Both the position numbers and the translations under genes were made by a program. Below are positions 14,713 to 20,787 of a stretch of DNA of 20,787 nucleotides, piece after piece (the first letter of the stretch is position 1; each line of letters opens with the position of its first letter). Source of the DNA: an uncultured Desulfobacterales bacterium (lineage in GTDB: Bacteria; Desulfobacterota; Desulfobulbia; Desulfobulbales; Desulfocapsaceae); contig CALGIJ010000003.1 in the NCBI GenBank assembly GCA_937915545.1, positions 1 to 20,787 on the forward strand. Reading direction: 5' to 3'. The notes under the pieces were generated by a model. The model was not told the DNA's origin, made no database searches, and saw only the letters and a program-made list of their open reading frames with translations.

Positions 14713-16170
14713 ATGGACCTTGACGATTTTTCGTTGGCAGAAGCATCCAAGCTACTGTCAAGCGGTACCTTAACCGCCGTCGAACTGACAACTCGCTGTT
14801 TGAAAAGAATATCTCATGTTGATCAGGAACTTAACGCCTTTATAACCATTGATGAGCAAGGGGCTCTCGAGCAGGCTGCAGCTGCCGATGAAAAGAGAAA
14901 AAATGGAAAAGCAGGTAAGCTTTGCGGAATTCCACTCTCCATAAAGGACCTTATTGCTACGCGAAATCTGAGAACAACCTGCGGGTCGAAAATCCTTGAA
15001 CACTATGTTCCTCCTTACGATGCCACGGTTATCCGCCGATTGCGCGAAGAAGGCGCGGTCATTGTCGGAAAAACGACAATGGATGAATTCGCCATGGGAT
15101 CCACCTCCGAGACCTGTGCTTTCGGGGTTCCTCGAAATCCCTTGAAAAAGGGGTACGTTGCCGGTGGTTCCTCTGGTGGGTCGGCCGTATCGGTGGCTGC
15201 ATTCGAGAGTTTTGCTTCTCTTGGTTCTGATACAGGAGGCTCAATTCGCCAACCCGCCGCGTTGTGCGGCATCGTGGGACTGAAACCGACCTATGGGCGA
15301 GTTTCTCGCTACGGGCTGACCGCTTTTGCCTCATCTCTTGATCAGATTGGCCCTCTCACCCGCACGGTGGAAGATTGCGCCATAGTCATGCAGACTATAA
15401 GCGGATATGATCCGCTGGATTCTACTTCAGTAAACAGAGCAGTCCCCGACTACTGTCGTAGCCTCGCTGAGGGCCTTGATGGAATAACCATTGGTATTCC
15501 TAAAGAATATTTCACCTCCTCTCTCAATTCGGAGGTTGAGAAAGAAGTTCGCAAGGGAATAGAACTGCTGCGCAGCAGGGGGGCGAAGATCGTTGATGTT
15601 TCCCTTCCTCATACGGAATATTGCGTCGCCGTCTACTATATCGTCGCACCGTCAGAAGCCAGTTCAAATCTTGCAAGATACGATGGCATCCACTACGGGT
15701 TTCGCGATTCAAAAGCTCAAAACCTCATCGAGACGTACAGAAGTTCTCGGTCAAACGGTTTTGGCGCGGAAGTAAAGCGACGCATCATCCTCGGCACCTA
15801 TTCCCTTTCTTCCGGTTACTATGACGCCTATTACAGGAAGGCTTCACAGGTGCGCACTCTTATTGTCGGGGACTATAACCGTGCCTTCGAAACCTGCGAC
15901 ATCCTGGCATCTCCAGTGGTTCCGACCGCGGCTTGGCCTTTAGGGCAAAACAGCGAAGATCCTCTTGCGGTATATCTCTCCGACATCCTCACTCTATCGG
16001 CCAATTTGGCTGGAGTCCCGGGTCTTTCGGTACCGGTGGGTTTTACCCAGGAAGGGCTTCCCGTCGGTTTGCAGCTGCAAGGGCCGCATTTCAGTGAAGA
16101 GTTGTTGTTGAAAGTCGGTTTCAACGTGGAAAAGGGCTTGAGTCTGCCCAAGAGGGCTCTCTATGTCTGA
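14713..16170 (+). CDS. gatA: Asp/Glu-tRNA amidotransferase subunit A
   Basis: GatA is the amidase-signature subunit that releases ammonia from glutamine and passes it to GatB for tRNA amidation. The 485-residue protein has a complete catalytic triad: Lys78 (LSIKDL), cis-Ser153 (GGSSGGS) and nucleophile Ser177 (GSDTGGSIRQP). Length and C-terminal sequence (GLSVPVGFTQEGLPVGLQLQ) match the family. GAGGAT lies just before ATG 14713. The gene overlaps cmk by 8 bp. gatB is not in the window, so the complex must be completed from elsewhere. GC content is visibly higher than in gatC and rises toward the 3' end. Confidence 0.97.
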   Translation: MDLDDFSLAEASKLLSSGTLTAVELTTRCLKRISHVDQELNAFITIDEQGALEQAAAADEKRKNGKAGKLCGIPLSIKDLIATRNLRTTCGSKILEHYVPPYDATVIRRLREEGAVIVGKTTMDEFAMGSTSETCAFGVPRNPLKKGYVAGGSSGGSAVSVAAFESFASLGSDTGGSIRQPAALCGIVGLKPTYGRVSRYGLTAFASSLDQIGPLTRTVEDCAIVMQTISGYDPLDSTSVNRAVPDYCRSLAEGLDGITIGIPKEYFTSSLNSEVEKEVRKGIELLRSRGAKIVDVSLPHTEYCVAVYYIVAPSEASSNLARYDGIHYGFRDSKAQNLIETYRSSRSNGFGAEVKRRIILGTYSLSSGYYDAYYRKASQVRTLIVGDYNRAFETCDILASPVVPTAAWPLGQNSEDPLAVYLSDILTLSANLAGVPGLSVPVGFTQEGLPVGLQLQGPHFSEELLLKVGFNVEKGLSLPKRALYV

Positions 16171-16873
16171 AAACGACAGAAAACTCGACATCGTTGCCAT
16201 TGACGGCCCCTCGGGGGTGGGAAAATCAACGGTTAGCAGGAAGATTGCCGTCGCTCTCGGTTACGCTTACGTCGATACCGGAGCAATGTATCGCGCGGTT
16301 GCGTATTTCCTCGACAGAAGATCCGTCAATCTTGATGACGATATAGCTATAAACGAAGCCTTGAGAACGTTTTCAATCCGTCTTGTTGCTGCCAAGACGG
16401 ATGATGATGACGTTGAAATCTTTGTCAATGACGAGGATGTCGGGAGGCTTGTCCGCAGCCCCCGATTCGCGATGATGGCTTCGGCCGTGTCGAAGATCCC
16501 CGCAGTGCGGTCGTTTCTTACTGAAATGCAGCGATCTTATGGTGAAAGGGGAAGAATAGTCGCTGAGGGAAGGGACGTCGGCACGGTAGTTTTTCCTGCG
16601 GCAGCCTACAAGTTCTTTCTCGATGGGGATCCTCGGGAACGAGCGAAAAGACGCTATGCGCAATTGCTGTCGAGGGGGGAACTGGCTTCATTCGAAGAAG
16701 TTCTCCAGCAGACACTGGAGCGGGATCTCAATGACCGCAATCGACCTGTAGCGCCTTTAAAGATGGCCGAAGACGCCTTTTTCATAGATACGACGGCAAT
16801 GAACGTGCAAGAGGTCGTTTCGACCATGTTCGGGGAAATACAGCGGAGGAGGGGAAAAACCCCTCCTCGCTGA
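16163..16873 (+). CDS. cmk: Cytidylate kinase
   Basis: Cmk phosphorylates CMP and dCMP with ATP, feeding CTP and dCTP pools. The 236-residue protein carries the P-loop GPSGVGKST at 15-23, DTGAMYRAV from 38, GRDVGTVVFP at 136-145, and the base-binding RDLNDRNRPVAPL segment from 187. Length is typical. ATG 16163 lies inside the end of gatA and is preceded by AAGAGGG within the gatA frame, which implies coupled translation. In many bacteria cmk is followed by rpsA or ispH; here the next gene is pal on the opposite strand. Confidence 0.96.
   Translation: MSENDRKLDIVAIDGPSGVGKSTVSRKIAVALGYAYVDTGAMYRAVAYFLDRRSVNLDDDIAINEALRTFSIRLVAAKTDDDDVEIFVNDEDVGRLVRSPRFAMMASAVSKIPAVRSFLTEMQRSYGERGRIVAEGRDVGTVVFPAAAYKFFLDGDPRERAKRRYAQLLSRGELASFEEVLQQTLERDLNDRNRPVAPLKMAEDAFFIDTTAMNVQEVVSTMFGEIQRRRGKTPPR
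16842..16871. terminator. GC-rich hairpin overlapping the cmk stop region
   Basis: GAGGAGGGG (16846-16854) and CCCCTCCTC (16860-16868) pair perfectly around AAAAA, and AGC/GCT extends the stem with one bulge. It covers the last codons of cmk, next to convergent pal. No U-run follows on either strand, so it may be a factor-assisted terminator or an mRNA 3' stabiliser rather than a classic terminator. Confidence 0.4.
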
Positions 16874-16904
16874 GCTACGTTGACAGCATTCCTTGATTTG
16901 TGCC

Positions 16905-17513
16905 CTACTTGAGGATGAGATCTACGCGTCGGTTGCCGCTGTAGGCATCTTCATCGTGACCGAGGAACAAGGGGCGTTCCTCGCCATAGGAAAGCGTCTG
17001 CATGCGGCCGGCGTCTATGCCCATATTGGTAAGGTATTGCTGCACGTTGATAGCCCTTCGTTCACCGAGGGCCATATTGTATTCGTTGGTTCCCCGCTCG
17101 TCCGAGTTGCCCTCGAGGATGATCCGCGCGTTGGGGACGGATTTGAGGTACTCGGCATTTCGGGTGACCACAGGCACCATATCGGGCCGAATTCCCGCCT
17201 GATCGAAATCGAAATAAACAGGGAAGAGATTCTCGGAGCATCTGCCGTGCAATCTCTTGTATTCATCGGATTGTGAGTCGGCATAGCTCGCTGTATTGGC
17301 CATCTGCTTGTCGTCGAGAGTTCCGGTTCTCGGCAAGCTGTCCTGGTTGAACCCGCTTTCGGAAAGGGGATATTTGATGTTTTTCCCGGCGTCTGCACCA
17401 GCGGCGCCCGAGTTTTCCGGCGGAATGACGGTCTTCTTGCTGCAGCCTGCACCCAAAAAGAGCAGGGCAAAAAGCACGGCGAAGACGAGCGGGGAAAGAA
17501 ATCCTTTCTTCAT
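16905..17513 (-). CDS. pal: Peptidoglycan-associated lipoprotein Pal
   Basis: Pal is the outer-membrane lipoprotein of the Tol-Pal system, binding peptidoglycan and helping invagination during division. The 202-residue precursor has a basic start, a hydrophobic segment and a lipidation cysteine at 24 (LGAGC; the -3 residue is Gly rather than the usual Leu). A linker of about 70 residues follows, then the OmpA-like domain with VYFDFDQAGIRPD (99-111), SDERGTNEYNMALGERRA (137-154) containing the meso-DAP-binding Asp/Arg residues, and LGHDEDAYSGNRRVDL near the end, very close to E. coli Pal. AGGAG lies 6 bases before ATG. The partners tolQRAB and ybgF are not adjacent. Confidence 0.95.
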   Translation of the reverse strand: MKKGFLSPLVFAVLFALLFLGAGCSKKTVIPPENSGAAGADAGKNIKYPLSESGFNQDSLPRTGTLDDKQMANTASYADSQSDEYKRLHGRCSENLFPVYFDFDQAGIRPDMVPVVTRNAEYLKSVPNARIILEGNSDERGTNEYNMALGERRAINVQQYLTNMGIDAGRMQTLSYGEERPLFLGHDEDAYSGNRRVDLILK

Positions 17514-17603
17514 GAGTTCTCCTGAGGGTAATTGCAGTGGTGATATCTCGCGGGGGAAGACAAACTGTAGTTTTTCGATTGGCTGGGCCGACCGACTGCC
17601 CCT

Positions 17604-17631
17604 ACTTTATCCCTCCTGAAAAGGAGGTCAA
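17604..17631 (-). promoter_or_regulatory. Candidate promoter of pal
   Basis: On the minus strand TTGACC (17626-17631, 5 of 6 to the -35 consensus) is followed after 16 bp by TAAAGT (17604-17609, 4 of 6). A perfect hairpin CCTCCT-GAAA-AGGAGG (17612-17627) occupies the spacer, which could be a repressor site or chance. The predicted leader is about 80-90 bases. Confidence 0.45.
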
Positions 17632-17740
17632 GTGGAAATTGTCAGGTTGAGCTATAGTAAAAAGTGATTACCGCCTGTTTGGCGAAGGTGTGCAGGAGCG
17701 CCAGGGCGAGAGTGCCAGGCGAAGTCGACAAGGAGTAAAA

Positions 17741-19885
17741 GTGAGAGACACTTTTCAAAAAATATTCGCGTACTCTACGACCTGTGCGGCGGGCTTGGAA
17801 CATCTCGTTGCGGCGGAACTCGAAACCTTCGGTGCCCGGAATATGGCGATCGCAACGGGGGCGGTGCTGTGGCAGGGGTCGCTGGCCTGTGGCTATCGCT
17901 GCTGCCTGTGGTCTCGGTTCGCCTCGCGGGTTTTCCTCGAACTCCAACGATTTTCAGTCGAAAATGAAGAATCGATCTATGCCGCAGCCTCTTCCATAGA
18001 CTGGAACGAGCATATCGCCGAGACCGCTACCTTTGCCGTTTCCTGCACCCTCAGCGGCGAGTCCCCGGTCAGTCATTCCCGTTACGCTGCGTTGAAATTC
18101 AAGGATGGCCTGGTCGATTCCTGCCGTCGTGCCCGCGGCAGCCGGCCATCGGTAAGGACGTCCCGACCCGATGTGCAGCTGCACGTACATGTCGATGGCC
18201 ACACGGGCATCGCCGCACTCGACCTTTCGGGAGAAAGTCTGCACCGCCGCGGTTACCGTGTGGAGACTGGGACGGCCCCCCTCAAAGAGACCCTGGCGGC
18301 GGCCATAGTCGCCTTCAGCCGCTGGGCGGACGACCCGCAGGCTCTCGTCGACCCAATGTGCGGCAGCGCCACGTTGCTTATCGAGGCGGCGCTGCTGTTC
18401 CTCGATTCCGCCCCCGGACTGTCGCGGAGCTATTTCGGATTCTTCGGCTGGCTTGGGCACGACCGGGAGACCTGGCAGACCCTGGTGGAGGAGGCGATGC
18501 ACCGTGAAGAGCGTGGGGCGCAGCGTCTCTGCCCGCCGATTCTTGGCTATGACTGCGATCCCCAGGCCATTCGGGCGGCGCGGAAGAACATCGCCCGGGC
18601 TGGCCTCGAGGGGGTCGTGATGGTGTCTCCGCAAGATGTGGCGCAGCTCCGCCCACCCGCCGCGCAGGGGATGCTGCTCACTAACCTTCCCTATGGCGAG
18701 CGGCTCTCCGAGAAAGCCGTGGTCACCCACCTCTACCGAGGATATGGCCGCGTCGTGCGCCGCTATTTTCAAGGCTGGCGCATCGGGGTCTTTCTCTCCG
18801 ATCCGCCGAGCACCGACAGCTTTGGTCTGCCTTGGAAACAAAAGCACAAGCTCCATAATGGCCCCATCCATTGCCGGCTGCTTCTTGGCGAGGTTCCACG
18901 TGAGGAGGAAGCTGTCTTCCGCTGGCCACGCAGCAGGCCGGGTGACGGCGGCGATGGCGAGTTCGCCAACAGGCTGCGCAAAAACCTCGCCCAGCGGCTG
19001 CGGTGGGCGGAGCGGGAAGGGGTGAGCTGTTTTCGTGTCTACGATCGAGACCTGCCCGATTATAACGTCAGCATCGACCTTTATGGCAAGTGGGTGCACA
19101 TCCAGGAATGGGCCCCACCGAAGACCGTCGATGCCCTGTTGGCGAAGGAGCGCTTCGAGAGGGCAGTCATCGCCGTCAAGGAGCTTCTTCAGGTGCGCTC
19201 CGATCGTGTCTTCCTCAAGACCAGGGAGCGGCAGAAAGGGCGCTCCCAGTATGAAAAAAAGGGAGATATTGGCAAGATGTACGAAGTGCAGGAGGGGCCA
19301 TGCACCTTCCTCGTCAACTTCACCGACTATCTCGACACTGGCCTCTTTCTTGACCACCGCCCGGTGCGGACGAAGATTTTCGCGTCGGCCAGCGATAAAA
19401 AGTTTCTCAATCTCTTCGGTTACACCGGCACCGCCTCGGTTCACGCCGCACTGGGTGGGGCGAAAGCGACGATGACGGTCGACCTCTCGGCCACCTATAT
19501 CGAGTGGACAAGGATGAACCTGGCCGCCAATGGCCTGGGGGAGGTGACCAATCGTACCGAACGGGCCGACTGCCTTTCCTGGCTGCAGGGCTGTCGTGAA
19601 ACCTTCGACCTGATCTTTGTCGACCCGCCGACCTTTTCCAACACCAAGAAGGAAAAACGGGTCTTCGACATCCAGAAGGACCATAGCCCCCTGCTGACCC
19701 TGGCGATGAGCAGGTTGGCACCGGACGGTCAGTTGCTGTTTTCCACAAATTTCCGACGCTTTATCCTTGATGGCGACTTGAGCCGCGACTATGCCGTCAG
19801 CGATATCTCCGTCGCCACCCTGCCGATCGACTTCTCCCGCGACCAGAGGGTCCACCAATGCTGGGAGTTTCGTCACCGACGCTGA
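17741..19885 (+). CDS. rlmL: Bifunctional 23S rRNA methyltransferase RlmKL
   Basis: By family knowledge this fused enzyme makes m2G2445 (RlmL half) and m7G2069 (RlmK half) in 23S rRNA. The preferred start is GTG 17741, preceded by AAGGAG at 5 bases; an in-frame GTG at 17690 would add 17 residues without a better site. The resulting 714 residues are close to E. coli (702). A THUMP region covers about 50-165, then methyltransferase one has DPMCGSATLLIEA from 204 and NLPYGERL at 315-322 (usually NPPY, so one Pro is Leu). The second domain has GLFLDHRPVR from 534, FLNLFGYTG from 555 and DPPTFSN at 628-634. GC content is much higher than in the left half of the window. Confidence 0.95.
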   Translation: MRDTFQKIFAYSTTCAAGLEHLVAAELETFGARNMAIATGAVLWQGSLACGYRCCLWSRFASRVFLELQRFSVENEESIYAAASSIDWNEHIAETATFAVSCTLSGESPVSHSRYAALKFKDGLVDSCRRARGSRPSVRTSRPDVQLHVHVDGHTGIAALDLSGESLHRRGYRVETGTAPLKETLAAAIVAFSRWADDPQALVDPMCGSATLLIEAALLFLDSAPGLSRSYFGFFGWLGHDRETWQTLVEEAMHREERGAQRLCPPILGYDCDPQAIRAARKNIARAGLEGVVMVSPQDVAQLRPPAAQGMLLTNLPYGERLSEKAVVTHLYRGYGRVVRRYFQGWRIGVFLSDPPSTDSFGLPWKQKHKLHNGPIHCRLLLGEVPREEEAVFRWPRSRPGDGGDGEFANRLRKNLAQRLRWAEREGVSCFRVYDRDLPDYNVSIDLYGKWVHIQEWAPPKTVDALLAKERFERAVIAVKELLQVRSDRVFLKTRERQKGRSQYEKKGDIGKMYEVQEGPCTFLVNFTDYLDTGLFLDHRPVRTKIFASASDKKFLNLFGYTGTASVHAALGGAKATMTVDLSATYIEWTRMNLAANGLGEVTNRTERADCLSWLQGCRETFDLIFVDPPTFSNTKKEKRVFDIQKDHSPLLTLAMSRLAPDGQLLFSTNFRRFILDGDLSRDYAVSDISVATLPIDFSRDQRVHQCWEFRHRR

Positions 19886-19981
19886 CAGCAGGGGCGGTGA
19901 GGTGGCGGATTGGCGCAAGATTTTCAGCTTATAGGTGCGGTAAAGTGTTTTCCATGCGTCGCGGATCGTGATAATATCAGA

Positions 19982-20011
19982 GCGCGGCGGCGGATGTCGG
20001 TTGCGCCGCGC
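19982..20011. promoter_or_regulatory. GC-rich stem-loop upstream of the CheY-like gene
   Basis: GCGCGGCG (19982-19989) and CGCCGCGC (20004-20011) form a perfect 8-bp stem with a 14-base loop, in the 171-bp gap between rlmKL and the receiver gene. No U-run follows. It could end the rlmKL transcript or lie in the leader of the receiver-Hpt unit. Confidence 0.4.
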
Positions 20012-20056
20012 CATGGAGGATCAACAACGCCTTTTGCGGTGTGTCGCGGAGGAAGC

Positions 20057-20455
20057 ATGAAAACGCTCATTGTCGAGGACGATTTTCTGGCACGATCGCT
20101 TCTCTCGACTCTTCTCTCGGAGTATGGCGTCTGCCATGTGGCGGTCAATGGCAGGGAGGCCCTGGCGGCGATAGGGAGGGCCTTTGACGAAGAGGACCCC
20201 TACGACCTCATCTGCCTCGATATCATGATGCCGGTCATGGATGGACAGGAGGCGCTGCTGGAACTTCGCAAAATGGAGGCGCAGCGGGGCATCAGGGGCC
20301 TTGATACCACCAAGGTCATCATGATCACCGGCATCGACGACTCGCGAAATATCATGAAGGCCTTTCGCCAGGGGCAGTGCGAAGCCTATCTGACCAAGCC
20401 GCTCGACCGCCACAAGCTCATCACCCATGTCCGCGACCTTGGCCTGATCGTCTGA
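20057..20455 (+). CDS. Single-domain CheY-like response regulator
   Basis: The 132-residue protein is a receiver with no output domain. Acidic pocket residues Asp8/Asp9 (IVEDDF), phosphoacceptor Asp55 (LICLDIMMPVMDG), Thr91 (MITG) and Lys114 (YLTKPLD) are all present. It therefore should accept phosphate and act by protein contact or as a phosphorelay intermediate. ATG 20057 is preceded by GGAGGAAGC; an upstream GTG frame from 19910 lacks conserved sequence and is rejected. An Hpt gene begins 16 bp after the stop, suggesting a receiver-Hpt pair. No histidine kinase is in the window. Confidence 0.93.
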   Translation: MKTLIVEDDFLARSLLSTLLSEYGVCHVAVNGREALAAIGRAFDEEDPYDLICLDIMMPVMDGQEALLELRKMEAQRGIRGLDTTKVIMITGIDDSRNIMKAFRQGQCEAYLTKPLDRHKLITHVRDLGLIV

Positions 20456-20471
20456 GAGAGGGTGGATATTG

Positions 20472-20787
20472 ATGGGCGTGGGGAACATGAGCGACAAGCG
20501 CACCGGTGCAGAGGCCGGCCTGCTGGCGGAGATAACCCTGTCAAGGTTGCGTCACCACTTCAAGGAGAAGTACCTGCTGAACGAGAGTCAGGTTGAGCTG
20601 ATGGTGTTCAGTTCGGCGCAGTCGGTGCGCGAAGGATTGGGGCGACTGGCCGACCTGGGAGAAGGTTCTGGAAGGCAGGAGCTGATAGGCGCCTACCATG
20701 GGCTAAAAGGTCTGTTTCTCAATATGGGCGAAGACTTGTGTTTACGGCCAGTAGGCATAAGAATGGCCGATTCCGCTCCTGCCTCAA
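20472..20787 (+). CDS. Histidine phosphotransfer (Hpt) protein, cut by the window end
   Basis: The reading frame is open for 105 codons to the window edge. It contains the Hpt signature AYHGLKGLFLNMG, with His76 as the likely phosphate carrier. Helical sequence before it (SRLRHHFKEKYLLNESQVEL) fits the family. After about residue 88 the sequence (LCLRPVGIRMADSAPAS) no longer resembles the helix expected after the motif, and this break coincides with the repeat word GGCCAGTA at 20746. The gene may be interrupted by a mobile element or an assembly join. ATG 20472 (GGTGG upstream) or 20487 could be the start. It pairs with the CheY-like gene 16 bp upstream. Confidence 0.75.
   Translation, partial: MGVGNMSDKRTGAEAGLLAEITLSRLRHHFKEKYLLNESQVELMVFSSAQSVREGLGRLADLGEGSGRQELIGAYHGLKGLFLNMGEDLCLRPVGIRMADSAPAS

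Noticed and set aside
17954..20014. A 686-codon minus-strand open frame opposite rlmKL
   Set aside because: It is antisense to a well-matched RlmKL protein in GC-rich DNA, where long shadow frames are common; its translation shows no domain.
19910..20056. N-terminal extension of the CheY-like protein from a GTG start
   Set aside because: The extension resembles no receiver sequence, while ATG 20057 has an excellent GGAGG site and begins at the conserved MKTLIVEDD.
1..20787. CRISPR array, toxin-antitoxin pair, phage or defence system
   Set aside because: No regularly spaced repeats, no paired small genes with recognisable domains, and no integrase or defence proteins were seen.

Overview
The window looks like a replication-origin-proximal chromosomal segment of a Gram-negative bacterium, most plausibly from the former Deltaproteobacteria (Desulfobacterota; Desulfuromonadales or Desulfobulbales types). 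Grounds: a typical Pal lipoprotein, a fused RlmKL, GatCA, HD-GYP and stand-alone CheY/Hpt signalling proteins, and a GAF-type sigma54 activator. No rRNA or clade-specific marker is present, so the placement is tentative.

Layout. (1) 1-2262 holds no convincing gene. It carries palindromes, a composite inverted repeat, possible coding remnants, a strongly C-over-G tract and one perfect parS core. (2) 2263-4391 (+) carries parA, parB and an exported SH3-domain protein. (3) 4393-4675 (-) is a two-gene tRNA-Ser unit with a recognisable promoter and terminator. (4) 4794-6347 (+) is a NifA-like GAF/AAA+/HTH activator. (5) 6410-12444 (-) is the replication operon dnaN-gyrB-gyrA, without recF and without dnaA upstream. 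(6) 12445-12841 is an AT-rich spacer with DnaA-box-like sites where the main gene direction switches from left to right; it is the best oriC candidate here, and a TusA-like gene (-) lies just beyond it. (7) 13263-16873 (+) is a probable operon of an HD-GYP response regulator, gatC, gatA and cmk. (8) pal (-), rlmKL (+), and a CheY receiver followed by an Hpt gene that runs off the window.

How the parts fit: ParA/ParB with parS segregate the origin region; DnaN and gyrase drive replication and topology; GatCA (with GatB elsewhere) amidates mischarged tRNAs; Cmk feeds dCTP/CTP pools; RlmKL methylates 23S rRNA; Pal anchors the outer membrane. The signalling genes (HD-GYP, CheY, Hpt, sigma54 activator) have no sensor kinase in the window.

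Base composition shifts sharply, from AT-rich in gyrA/gyrB (sample lines 22-38% GC) to GC-rich in rlmKL (sample lines 58-67% GC). I did not find a clearly new multi-gene system. The items most worth checking are the oriC candidate, the rearranged origin neighbourhood with its gene-free 2.2 kb, the GyrA Leu79 residue, the phased repeats before the sigma54 activator, and the repeat motif shared by the two window ends, where the Hpt homology breaks off.
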